Shown here one piece after another: positions 1-6,647 of a DNA stretch of 6,745 nt. Below the pieces are notes generated by a model. The model searched no databases. It was not told the DNA's origin and saw nothing but the letters and a program-made list of their open reading frames with translations. Positions within the stretch are counted from its first letter, which is position 1; each line of letters opens with the position of its first letter. The translations under genes and the position numbers were made by a program. The DNA is taken from assembly GCA_014378805.1 (NCBI GenBank), contig JACMMY010000048.1, forward strand, positions 1-6,745. Direction: 5' to 3'. This DNA comes from Moraxellaceae bacterium (lineage in GTDB: Bacteria > Pseudomonadota > Gammaproteobacteria > Pseudomonadales > Moraxellaceae).

Positions 1-93
1 ATGAAATTTGAAGCGCCATGGCCGGATGATTTTACCAATTTGGTGAAGATGTTGCGTAAAGAAGCGAAGCCTGACTTAAGTCAATTCCGCTAA
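1..93 (+). CDS. rluD: 3' end of 23S rRNA pseudouridine synthase (RluD-like), partial
   Basis: Frame 1 is open from the window edge to a TAA at 91-93, giving 30 residues that end in LSQFR. The piece matches from memory the C-terminal tail of RluD: MKFEAPWPDDFTNLVKMLRK lines up with the E. coli tail (MEWHAPIPQDMVELIEVMR), sharing the AP.P.D....L...R pattern. RluD makes pseudouridines in helix 69 of 23S rRNA. The ATG at position 1 aligns inside the tail, so it is most likely an internal methionine and the catalytic domain lies upstream of the window. The next gene is pgeF, and rluD-pgeF (yfiH) is a common gammaproteobacterial neighbour pair, which supports the call. The identification rests on a short tail plus context, so another RluA-family member is possible. 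Confidence 0.65.
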   Translation: MKFEAPWPDDFTNLVKMLRKEAKPDLSQFR

Positions 94-136
94 GCTTTAT
101 TGAAGTCGTTCATGTTGAAATGATTTGTTTGGAGAG

Positions 137-913
137 ATGGCTTTGACAACAAACTTTCCTGATACCACATTGCCTTGGCTTGCTGCGAAAGGTTTTCCTT
201 CGTCAGTTTTGGCAGGGCAAACCTTACGCCGCACGGCAGGACAATGTCAGCCGCCGTATGACACGTTCAATTTAGCGTTGCATGTGGGGGATGATCCTGC
301 CTTGGTACATGCGAATCGCATGAAACTACTGCAATTGCTTGCTCAATTTGGTTGCGAGCGGTTGGTGTGGCTGAATCAAGTGCATGGCACACATGTTTTT
401 AGGGTCACTGCCGATTTAGAGTCATCTGTTACCGATGCGGATGCCATTGTCACTGATCAAATCGGCGTAGGCTGCGTCATCATGACTGCGGATTGTTTGC
501 CTGTGGTGCTGAGTAATGCCGAAGGTACTGAGGTCGCATGCGCTCATGCGGGATGGCGTGGTTTACTGTCAGGCGTGATTGAAGCGACTGCGGATGCCAT
601 GCGCGAACCTCCAACCTATGCATGGTTAGGTGCGGCAATAGGCGCAGAAGCGTTTGAAGTCGGCCCAGAAGTTCGTAATCAATTTGTCCAAGAAGATCCA
701 GCCAGTGCATCTGCATTTAAAGCACAGCCAAATGGTAAAGATAAAGCCGATTTATATCAACTTGCTCGTCAGCGCCTGATGCGTATCGGTATCGAACGCG
801 TGAGTGGCGGCGAACACTGCACAGTGTCAAATAAGCAAGATTTTTTTTCTTTTCGTCGTGATGGTCTTACGGGGCGGATGGCGACAGTCGTGATGATTCG
901 TCCAATACCTTAG
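137..913 (+). CDS. pgeF: PgeF/YfiH family peptidoglycan editing factor (polyphenol oxidase, LACC1-like)
   Basis: A 258-residue cytosolic protein of the YfiH/PgeF/LACC1 family, close to the usual ~240-260 residues. Family members are described as copper- or zinc-binding polyphenol oxidase or purine nucleoside phosphorylase-like enzymes, and E. coli YfiH has been linked to removing mis-incorporated residues from peptidoglycan precursors. Counting from ATG 137, the signature motifs are present in order: NLALHVGDDP (45-54), NQVHG (80-84, metal-ligand His83), TADCLPVV (117-124, Cys120) and HAGWRG (137-142, His137). A conserved C-terminal block with HCTV and FFSFRRDG follows. All metal-ligand positions are intact, so the enzyme should be active. 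The start is uncertain. A GGAGAG at 131-136 directly abuts ATG 137, which is too close for normal ribosome binding, but sits 6 bases before TTG 143, which would remove two residues. TTG 125 is also in frame. A T8 run (841-848) lies within the conserved DFFSF codons. The gene follows the rluD-like end by 43 bases, so co-transcription is likely. Confidence 0.93.
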   Translation: MALTTNFPDTTLPWLAAKGFPSSVLAGQTLRRTAGQCQPPYDTFNLALHVGDDPALVHANRMKLLQLLAQFGCERLVWLNQVHGTHVFRVTADLESSVTDADAIVTDQIGVGCVIMTADCLPVVLSNAEGTEVACAHAGWRGLLSGVIEATADAMREPPTYAWLGAAIGAEAFEVGPEVRNQFVQEDPASASAFKAQPNGKDKADLYQLARQRLMRIGIERVSGGEHCTVSNKQDFFSFRRDGLTGRMATVVMIRPIP

Positions 914-935
914 ATTGTCAGATATTGATTACTCT

Positions 936-958
936 AGAATACGTATAAATCGTATTCT
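936..958 (+). terminator. Terminator-like hairpin after pgeF
   Basis: Positions 936-943 (AGAATACG) and 951-958 (CGTATTCT) form a perfect 8-bp stem with a 7-base loop (TATAAAT), followed by GTTTTCT. It begins 22 bases after the pgeF stop, where an end to the rluD-pgeF transcript would be expected. The stem has only three G-C pairs and the T tract is short and interrupted, so termination could be weak. The arms are self-complementary in DNA, so a protein-binding role cannot be excluded. Confidence 0.45.
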
Positions 959-964
959 GTTTTC

Positions 965-1005
965 TAAATAATCATATCAATCATGTTTCTGATCGTGATT
1001 ATTTA
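965..1005. repeat. Perfect 10-bp inverted repeat upstream of the FMN reductase gene
   Basis: TAAATAATCA (965-974) and TGATTATTTA (996-1005) are exact reverse complements separated by 21 bases. Inside them a second small pair, ATCA (980-983) and TGAT (990-993), could extend a cruciform or RNA hairpin. The element ends 28 bases before the GTG of the flavodoxin-fold gene, in the place of a promoter or operator. No T tract follows, which argues against a terminator. Possible roles are a dimeric regulator site or a 5' leader hairpin. No known operator consensus is recognised. Confidence 0.5.
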
Positions 1006-1033
1006 ATAGCCTTAATAGTATGGGATTTTAGTC

Positions 1034-1633
1034 GTGTCTACAGCATTAAATACTCAAAGCCAATCCAAAAATACGTCTTTATCTAAGCGAATGTCTGTGG
1101 TTTATCATAGTGCTTATGGACATACTGCTCGTGTGGCGCAAGCCATTGTTGATGGTGCTAATCAGATAGATAACATTGATGCAACTCTGGTCTCTGTTGA
1201 ACACATGGATCATTACAAGTGGGAGTTACTCGACCAAGCGGATATCTTAGTGTTTGGTTCTCCGACCTATATGGGGAGTGTAACAGGGCAATTTAAGTTG
1301 TTTATGGATGCAACTTCTAGCCGATGGATTGCACGGAGTTGGTCTGGAAAACTTGCTGCTGGATTTGCTAATTCAGGTGGATTAAGTGGTGATAAATTAG
1401 CGTCGTTACAGCAAATTTGTTTGTTCGCAATGCAACACGGTATGGTGTGGAGCGGTTTACCATTGATGTCAGAAGGTCATAAAACGACCGACCTCAATCG
1501 TTTGGCAAGTTTTTTGGGCTTAATGACTCAATCCGATAATTTACCTGTCGCGCAGACACCACCTTCGGGCGATATTGAAACAGCGCATTGGTTTGGTCGT
1601 CATTTAGCGCAACTCGCTCAGCGTATGCAGTAA
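1034..1633 (+). CDS. Flavodoxin-fold NAD(P)H-dependent FMN reductase/quinone reductase-like protein (WrbA-related)
   Basis: A 199-residue cytosolic protein with a flavodoxin-like fold. The FMN phosphate-binding loop is at about 23-31 (VYHSAYGHT). A WrbA-type second loop is at 75-92 (GSPTYMGSVTGQFKLFMD), and a third conserved stretch is near 111-120 (FANSGGLSGD). Such proteins bind FMN and use NAD(P)H to reduce quinones or flavins. The exact substrate cannot be read here, and the match to true WrbA is partial, so no symbol is given. The chosen start is GTG 1034 with a weak GGGA (1022-1025) eight bases upstream. ATG 1091 would drop 19 residues of a polar N-terminal extension and begin exactly at the core beta strand (MSVVYHS), so it is a serious alternative. 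The gene is separated from pgeF by 120 bases holding a hairpin and an inverted repeat, so it probably has its own promoter. The Nudix gene follows after 15 bases, so the two are likely co-transcribed. Confidence 0.82.
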   Translation: MSTALNTQSQSKNTSLSKRMSVVYHSAYGHTARVAQAIVDGANQIDNIDATLVSVEHMDHYKWELLDQADILVFGSPTYMGSVTGQFKLFMDATSSRWIARSWSGKLAAGFANSGGLSGDKLASLQQICLFAMQHGMVWSGLPLMSEGHKTTDLNRLASFLGLMTQSDNLPVAQTPPSGDIETAHWFGRHLAQLAQRMQ

Positions 1634-1648
1634 GGTTAAAAACATCCT

Positions 1649-2614
1649 ATGAGTTATCATTTGAATTCGCTAAACAAAAATAAAATCGTCGTTGTGGCAG
1701 TCGGTTTAATTATAAAAGATGGTCAAGCGTTGCTGGCCAAGCGTGCAGAACATCAGCACCAAGGTGGTCGTTTTGAGTTTCCAGGAGGCAAGGTGGCCGC
1801 TGGTGAACTGGTGACGGTTGCACTTGCGCGTGAACTGTATGAAGAATTAGGAATCCATATTCATCATCCTCAGTTTATTCAACGTCTGACTTACCATTAC
1901 CCAGAAAAAACCGTACGTTTGCATGTTTATCGCATTGAATCATTCGAAGGTGAGCCTGTTGGGCGAGAAGGGCAGCCTTTGCATTGGGTATCACTCCCGC
2001 AATTGTTTGAATTAAATTTTCCGGACGCCAATTGCCCGATTGTCCGTGCGGCTCAATTGCCACAACGATATTCAGTTACTACCAATTTGATCACCACTGA
2101 ACATGATGCTCTACCTGCATGGTTGGCTGAGCAGTCAATAGAAAAAGAAACTGACGCATGGGTTTATGTTCGTTTACCGAATGCGTCATCCACAGTCTAT
2201 GAAACAGCGATTAAACATCTTTCCATGTTGCGTCCCGATCTCCATTTGATTGCAGTATGGGATGCGCCGGAGTCGGTGAATGAGTTCATACGTGGACGTC
2301 ATTTAACCCACAACGCATTACTCGCCCAAACAGATTTAACTCGTCCGTCTGAGCAGTATTTTTGGTTTGCAGCCTGCCACGATGAAATCTCACTTGCTCA
2401 TGCGGCACGCTTGGGTGTGGATGCTGTGACGTTGGGTACTGTTTTGGAAACACCTACACATCCAGATGGAAAAATTTTAGGCTGGGATGGTTTTGCGCAA
2501 TTGGCAAAATCAAGTGATGTGCCAGTTTATGCATTAGGTGGTATGCAGCCCAAAGACTTGACCGAAGCTCAAGCCAATGGTGGCTTTGGCGTGGCGGGAA
2601 TGAGATTTATCTAG
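1649..2614 (+). CDS. Nudix hydrolase (MutT-like) fused to a TenI/ThiE-like domain
   Basis: A 321-residue two-domain protein. Residues ~12-135 are a MutT-type Nudix domain with a complete Nudix box at 47-69: Gly47, Glu53, then RELYEELGI (61-69), the metal-binding helix that hydrolyses nucleoside diphosphate derivatives. MutT relatives remove 8-oxo-dGTP, which is a plausible but unproven role. Residues ~150-321 resemble the thiamine phosphate synthase/TenI barrel: HL at 218-219, ACHD (242-245), LGTVLETPTHP (262-272), LGW (277-279) and PVYALGG (292-298). This Nudix-TenI fusion is a known architecture in Pseudomonas and relatives. The start of the TenI half is poorly conserved (VRLP where ThiE has a QLR-type motif), so synthase activity is doubtful. 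Sequence before ATG 1649 has AAGG (1632-1635) 13 bases away, a weak site, and the gene lies 15 bases after the FMN reductase stop. Its last 8 bases overlap the convergent transglutaminase-like gene. Confidence 0.9.
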   Translation: MSYHLNSLNKNKIVVVAVGLIIKDGQALLAKRAEHQHQGGRFEFPGGKVAAGELVTVALARELYEELGIHIHHPQFIQRLTYHYPEKTVRLHVYRIESFEGEPVGREGQPLHWVSLPQLFELNFPDANCPIVRAAQLPQRYSVTTNLITTEHDALPAWLAEQSIEKETDAWVYVRLPNASSTVYETAIKHLSMLRPDLHLIAVWDAPESVNEFIRGRHLTHNALLAQTDLTRPSEQYFWFAACHDEISLAHAARLGVDAVTLGTVLETPTHPDGKILGWDGFAQLAKSSDVPVYALGGMQPKDLTEAQANGGFGVAGMRFI

Positions 2615-3183
2615 TTAAAGACTCAAGATAAGGAAGATTATCAAACACTTGCTCGATCGTTTGATAACGAGTTAATGTGTCAATCACTGACGGGTGGGGT
2701 TTCGAATACAGCTCCGTGAAATCTTCCTCACCATCTCTAACAATAGCAAAGGCTAGTTGCTCCATCGGCGGACAAAACTCAGCATTTACCCCAGTTTTAT
2801 TTCCCCTCGCATCCACACGATACCAACCATGTTCTTTTAAATAAAGGGCATTCAGACCATGTAAACAATAGGGCGGTTGGGTTGTGATCGTCAGCCGTTG
2901 ATAACAGAGTGCTGTCGGAATCCCATTTGCGCGAAGCAGCGCAGGTAACAAATGGCTTTTTGCATAACAATAACCTGTAACGAACAGAAGAGTATCAGAC
3001 GCTTTACAGGTCACAGGATTTAACTTTTAGTCCCCACTATGTTTAATCTCATCACGAACAAACTCAAAACAGTTTTTGCAATCTCTTCATCGGAGGTACA
3101 TGCCGCTGAAAGGCTTAATGCTTTCGTGATAATTAGTGGATGTTCCGAGTCAATATAAGCGCTGGACTCTAGAATTGTTGCAT
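2607..3183 (-). pseudogene. Transglutaminase-like (Cys-His-Asp) protein, disrupted N-terminal part
   Basis: The open part, GTG 3014 to TAA 2607 (135 residues), encodes a transglutaminase-like domain with its triad in place: Cys16 (GYCYAKSHLL), His52 (LHGLNA) and Asp68 (YRVDARGN). Family members usually have ~190-200 residues, and the missing beginning can still be read upstream. In the same frame, beyond a TAA at 3029-3027, lies FEFVRDEIKHSGD, so the stop seems to replace a Tyr codon before KLNPVTCKASD. Further up, the reading continues one frame over as SAYIDSEHPL and SDEEIAK. This implies a missing base in an A5 or T4 run (about 3066-3077). A likely start, ATG 3183 (MQQF...), needs a third repair near 3169-3175. 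Restoring two bases gives 577+2=579 bases, exactly 193 codons, which supports the reconstruction. A short protein from GTG 3014 is conceivable, but it would lack the N-terminal fold and no ribosome-binding site is obvious. It lies 57 bases after lpoP and may be read from the same transcript. Confidence 0.8.
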
Positions 3184-3240
3184 CTAAGTGTGTCTCTTGA
3201 AGTGGTTATTATTGTTTTAATCTGTGCCAGTTAGAAAAAT

Positions 3241-3867
3241 CTATCTATTTTGTAAATGACCTTTAGCTTCATTCACCACATCGGTGCGGCTTTGCATTGA
3301 ACCTGCCAGCATAATGAGTTGCCAAAATCCTGCTTTTTGTTGTGCCGATCTTGCAAAAACTAATCCACGCCTTGCCATACCTTCTGCTTTGACACCATCA
3401 TTTTTTTTGAGTGCAATTTCACTTAAACGTGCATACACACTTGAATTTTGTGGTGCAATACGCTGTACATGATCGAAAGTATCTTCTGCCTTATCTAGTT
3501 GTCCAAGCTGTAAATGCTGCATACCTTGTGCCATCAATTTTTGTACCAATGGAATGTTGCGCCCATCGCGTAGCACGATCTGAGGTTGAGGCGGTAAGTT
3601 AGGTAATTTCTGAGTTTCTAATGGTGGATAGCCAAACTCAGGTTGAGCCGTTGTTGGGCTTGGAGGCTGCTGTACTTGAGGCGGATCGACAAACGTGGGT
3701 GGATGTGGGGGTACGTGAGTCTTTGGCCGTGTTTTGGTTGGAGTGGCTTGACATCCAACCAATCCAACCAGCAGACACATGATCCAGAGCTTTTTAGTGC
3801 GTACTTTACCAAAGCTTTGTTTTATATGTGGTTTATTCATCAAACACTTTATACTTGAAACAGTCAT
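3241..3867 (-). CDS. lpoP: Outer-membrane TPR lipoprotein, probable PBP1b activator LpoP
   Basis: A 208-residue lipoprotein. A basic n-region and hydrophobic stretch (LWIMCLLVGLVG) end in a lipobox LVGC with the lipidated Cys39. Residue +2 is Gln, not Asp, so Lol sorting to the outer membrane is expected. A proline-rich linker (~43-95) follows, then about two tetratricopeptide repeats (~107-174, including GQLDKAEDTFDHVQRIAPQ). The same plan (lipid anchor, Pro-rich spacer, TPR) and position after mrcB define LpoP, the lipoprotein shown in Pseudomonas aeruginosa and Acinetobacter baylyi to activate PBP1b. The function here is inferred from that. ATG 3867 was chosen because a GGAAAG lies 8 bases upstream inside the mrcB end and the mrcB stop is one base away, which suggests translational coupling. 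ATG 3840 would give a more typical 29-residue signal peptide but has a poorer site. An A8 run on the coding strand (3408-3401) lies in the second TPR. Confidence 0.85.
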   Translation of the reverse strand: MTVSSIKCLMNKPHIKQSFGKVRTKKLWIMCLLVGLVGCQATPTKTRPKTHVPPHPPTFVDPPQVQQPPSPTTAQPEFGYPPLETQKLPNLPPQPQIVLRDGRNIPLVQKLMAQGMQHLQLGQLDKAEDTFDHVQRIAPQNSSVYARLSEIALKKNDGVKAEGMARRGLVFARSAQQKAGFWQLIMLAGSMQSRTDVVNEAKGHLQNR

Positions 3868-3868
3868 A

Positions 3869-6316
3869 TTAGAAACTTTCCATTGCACGATCAAGCGCCG
3901 ATGATTGGCGTGTCGCATTACGAGTAGGGGCTTGTAGTGGGGCTGGAGTATAACTGTCTGTATCAGTATTTAATTGATCAATTGGTGCGTTTGAATCAGT
4001 ATAACTGAGTGACTGTGTTTGATTCATTTTGTCTTGACCGCATGCCGTTACTTGGGTCGGGAGCGTATTACGCAACATTGGAATATATACTGCACCCGCA
4101 CAGCCTTCAGCGGAAACTTGTCCACTCGCAGTATCTACCCATTGCCAATCCACACCATCAGGTTGAGCAAATGAGACGGGGGTTAGTTTCAGGCGCTTCA
4201 TTAAGTTAATCCAAATCGGCAGTGCACCCGATGCGCCGCTAAGGCCTGTTGGACGGTTGTCATCTTGACCGACCCAAACTACGGAAGTGTAATTGCCACT
4301 GTAGCCAGCAAACCATGAATCACGTAGATCATTGGTTGTACCCGTTTTTCCTGCTAAATTTAGAGTAGAAGGCAGCGCGCGATTCGCCGCTGCCGCAGTA
4401 CCCGATTTGATCACTTGTTGCATGGCATAATTAAGTAGATAAGTCGCTGATGGATCGACACTTTGCTGCATGGTCAAACCAAATCGTTGCAATGGCGAAC
4501 CGTCGGCTTTAATCACCGAAATAATGGCACGTGGCGGATGCTGGAAGCCATCCGATGCGATGGTCTGATACATATTCAAAACATCAAGTGGTGATAAATT
4601 CGCTGCACCGAGCAAGATGGATGGATAGCCAGTTAAAGGTGCATTAATCCCTAAGTTTTTTAAAGTATTAATGACTTGTGCAAGACCAAGTTGCATCCCT
4701 AGATGCACAGTCGCCTGATTATAAGAGTGTGTTAACGCATCAGTCAGCGTGACAACGCCATGATCTTGCAGATCATAGTTTCGCGGTTTCCAATTAGTCA
4801 TACCTGATCCAGAAATATCAACTGGGCCATCATCAAGCAATGACAATAAATTGTAGCGGCCAGAAGCGAGTGCAGTCAGATACACCGCAGGTTTAAACAA
4901 TGAACCCACTTGTCTGCGCGCATCTAAAGCACGGTTATAGCCAGTAAACAATCCTGAGCCGCCGACAATTGCAAGAATTTCACCATTTTGTGGATTACTC
5001 ACCAACGCTGCGCCTTGTAAGCCGGTTAATTTTTTGGGATTCGCTTTAATGATTTGACTGAGTGTTTGCTCAAATGCAGCATCAGCAGCATTTTGAACCC
5101 TCGGATCGAGTGTGGTGAAAATCTGTAATCCATCACTGGTTAAATCGCTTTCTTGGTATTCCAGACGAAGTTGTCGACGTACTAGGTCGAGGAAGTCAGG
5201 AAATAAACTTTGTCCTGCAGTTGGTTTTTTTACAATGCCTAATGGCGATTCGCGAGCGCTGTCGTATTGGTCTTGTGTAATTTTTTGTTGATCAAGCATA
5301 TTTTTCAACACAACATTACGACGTGCTAATGAGGATACAGGATGACGCCAAGGATTATATTCACTTGGCCCCTTCACTAATCCAACCAGCAGAGCAACTT
5401 GTGATAATTTTAACTCTTGAATGGGCTGAGCAAAATAGAATTGAGCAGCCAAGCCGAAACCGTTAATAGAATGATTGCCGTTTTGTCCCAAATTAATTTC
5501 ATTTAAGTACGTTTCCAAAATCTCATTCTTGGAGTAATGGATCTCAAGCAAAATTGCCATAGTGGCTTCAGTGACTTTACGCTTGAGGGTTCTTGCGCTG
5601 GTCAGATAAAAATTTTTGACCAACTGTTGTGTCAGTGTTGATCCACCTTGTCGAGGACCACCCGTTGCATTCGAAAGCAAAGCTCGTCCTAACCCCCGAA
5701 CTGATACGCCATGATGTTGATAAAAAGAACGATCTTCCGTTGCGATTAGCGCATCAATGAGTGATTGCGGAGTATCACTTAGTTTGATGAGTACACGGTC
5801 TTCATTAATTCGTGGATAAATGCCGCCAATTAATACGGGTTCTAAGCGTACAACACCCGATGTACTTGCTTGGGTACTTTGAATGTCTGAAATTGTTGAA
5901 CCGTTCACCGTATTGGACGCAAACTTAATTTTTAGAACTTGCTCAGGTTCTTTGGAACTACCAAAATTAAACCCGCGAGTATGGACAAACATGGAGTCGC
6001 CACTTTCTAAGAACGTACCTGGTGCTTGGTAATTTACATTCTTTTTATAGCCTAATAGCGTTAACTCATCTCGTACTGATTTTCCGTCAACCGTTGCACC
6101 TACATAAAGTTCTAAGGGGCGGGCAAAAACTTTAGCAGGTATTTCCCAACGTTGACCTTCGAATTTAGAGCGAACCACACTATCTTGTCTGATAATATAA
6201 ATGACAAGTCCAATAATACACGCCGCTAAAACCAATAAAAAAAGAAGTGCGACGACAACTAGTCCCTGATTCGATTGAGGTCTACTATTAGGCGGTACTC
6301 TAGTTTGAGGATTCAT
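3869..6316 (-). CDS. mrcB: Penicillin-binding protein 1B, bifunctional glycosyltransferase/transpeptidase
   Basis: An 815-residue class A PBP that polymerises lipid II and cross-links peptidoglycan at the inner membrane's outer face. In order from ATG 6316 it has a short cytoplasmic tail, one membrane helix (~19-42), a UB2H-like region (~62-150) where activators dock, a GT51 domain (~173-345) and a transpeptidase domain (~435-710). GT51 motifs are ATEDRSFYQHHG (catalytic Glu194), QGGSTLTQQLVKN and VTEATMAILLE (Glu250). The transpeptidase has SLFK (nucleophile Ser472, Lys475), SYN (531-533) and KTGT (657-660). All catalytic residues are present. A tail with two cysteines (739, 759), typical of PBP1b, and a polar low-complexity end follow. 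The start is uncertain: ATG 6316 has no clear ribosome-binding site, and in-frame TTG 6349 (11 more residues) has none either. It leads the minus-strand cluster and lpoP follows one base after its stop. Confidence 0.96.
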   Translation of the reverse strand: MNPQTRVPPNSRPQSNQGLVVVALLFLLVLAACIIGLVIYIIRQDSVVRSKFEGQRWEIPAKVFARPLELYVGATVDGKSVRDELTLLGYKKNVNYQAPGTFLESGDSMFVHTRGFNFGSSKEPEQVLKIKFASNTVNGSTISDIQSTQASTSGVVRLEPVLIGGIYPRINEDRVLIKLSDTPQSLIDALIATEDRSFYQHHGVSVRGLGRALLSNATGGPRQGGSTLTQQLVKNFYLTSARTLKRKVTEATMAILLEIHYSKNEILETYLNEINLGQNGNHSINGFGLAAQFYFAQPIQELKLSQVALLVGLVKGPSEYNPWRHPVSSLARRNVVLKNMLDQQKITQDQYDSARESPLGIVKKPTAGQSLFPDFLDLVRRQLRLEYQESDLTSDGLQIFTTLDPRVQNAADAAFEQTLSQIIKANPKKLTGLQGAALVSNPQNGEILAIVGGSGLFTGYNRALDARRQVGSLFKPAVYLTALASGRYNLLSLLDDGPVDISGSGMTNWKPRNYDLQDHGVVTLTDALTHSYNQATVHLGMQLGLAQVINTLKNLGINAPLTGYPSILLGAANLSPLDVLNMYQTIASDGFQHPPRAIISVIKADGSPLQRFGLTMQQSVDPSATYLLNYAMQQVIKSGTAAAANRALPSTLNLAGKTGTTNDLRDSWFAGYSGNYTSVVWVGQDDNRPTGLSGASGALPIWINLMKRLKLTPVSFAQPDGVDWQWVDTASGQVSAEGCAGAVYIPMLRNTLPTQVTACGQDKMNQTQSLSYTDSNAPIDQLNTDTDSYTPAPLQAPTRNATRQSSALDRAMESF
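3876..3881 (-). promoter_or_regulatory. Ribosome-binding site of lpoP inside the mrcB 3' end
   Basis: On the minus strand GGAAAG is followed by TTTCTAAT and then ATG 3867, a spacing of 8 bases. The site is made from the last sense codons of mrcB (Met-Glu-Ser-Phe-stop), so ribosomes finishing PBP1b end directly at the lpoP start. It favours ATG 3867 over ATG 3840. Confidence 0.6.
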
Positions 6317-6349
6317 AGAAGTGTTTTTTGAAAAATGATGAACAGACAA

Positions 6350-6640
6350 AATGATACGCCGTGCTTGTGTAGAAAATTATTCAAATAATGCGACAGGATA
6401 GGTTTGGATGCAATGGGGTAATCGTGAAGAATACGTGGTGCTTTCGTGAAAATAAAAAGAATAAGTTAATAACAAGACAATATAGAAAACGAATAGATAT
6501 AAAATAAGGTTAGTTGATTATGAGAAGATTCATAAGCACTACAATTAAGGAATAGGTGTTAATAAATAGAAAATGCATAAAAATACTTCAAAAATATGAA
6601 ATATCGCCTACAAAACACCCATACGAATAATAAAATGAAG
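6350..6640. other. Non-coding AT-rich region between mrcB and the right-edge promoter
   Basis: No credible gene was found on either strand. The longest plus-strand attempts, such as ATG 6519, stop within about a dozen codons. This stretch should hold the mrcB promoter. A weak candidate on the minus strand is TTGCAT (6413-6408) and CATTAT (6390-6385) with 17 bases between. Next to it, ATTATT-CA-AATAAT (6376-6389) is a small near-palindrome. The right half is rich in A and T runs and could serve as an upstream activating region for the strong plus-strand promoter at 6648. None of these sites is certain. Confidence 0.4.
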
Positions 6641-6647
6641 AAAGGGT

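Noticed and set aside
480..716. 78-residue minus-strand open frame opposite pgeF
   Set aside because: It lies fully antisense to a well-supported gene with intact motifs, has no family features and no ribosome-binding site context.
1875..2063. 62-residue minus-strand open frame opposite the Nudix gene
   Set aside because: Antisense shadow of the Nudix domain, with no recognisable domain or start signal.
3284..3858. Several plus-strand and minus-strand open frames of 62-71 residues overlapping lpoP
   Set aside because: They are out-of-frame or antisense readings of the lipoprotein gene. The proline-rich codons and low stop density explain them.
3868..3918. An N-terminal extension of LpoP starting at ATG 3918 inside mrcB
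   Set aside because: It would overlap 50 bases of mrcB and put a further 17 polar and basic residues before the signal peptide. ATG 3867 has a good ribosome-binding site.
4009..4209. 66-residue plus-strand open frame opposite the mrcB 3' end
   Set aside because: Antisense to the PBP1b C-terminal region, with no domain or upstream signals.
6421..6455. Short direct similarity between TCGTGAAGAATA and TCGTGAAAATAA
   Set aside because: Only two imperfect copies in AT-rich DNA, compatible with chance.
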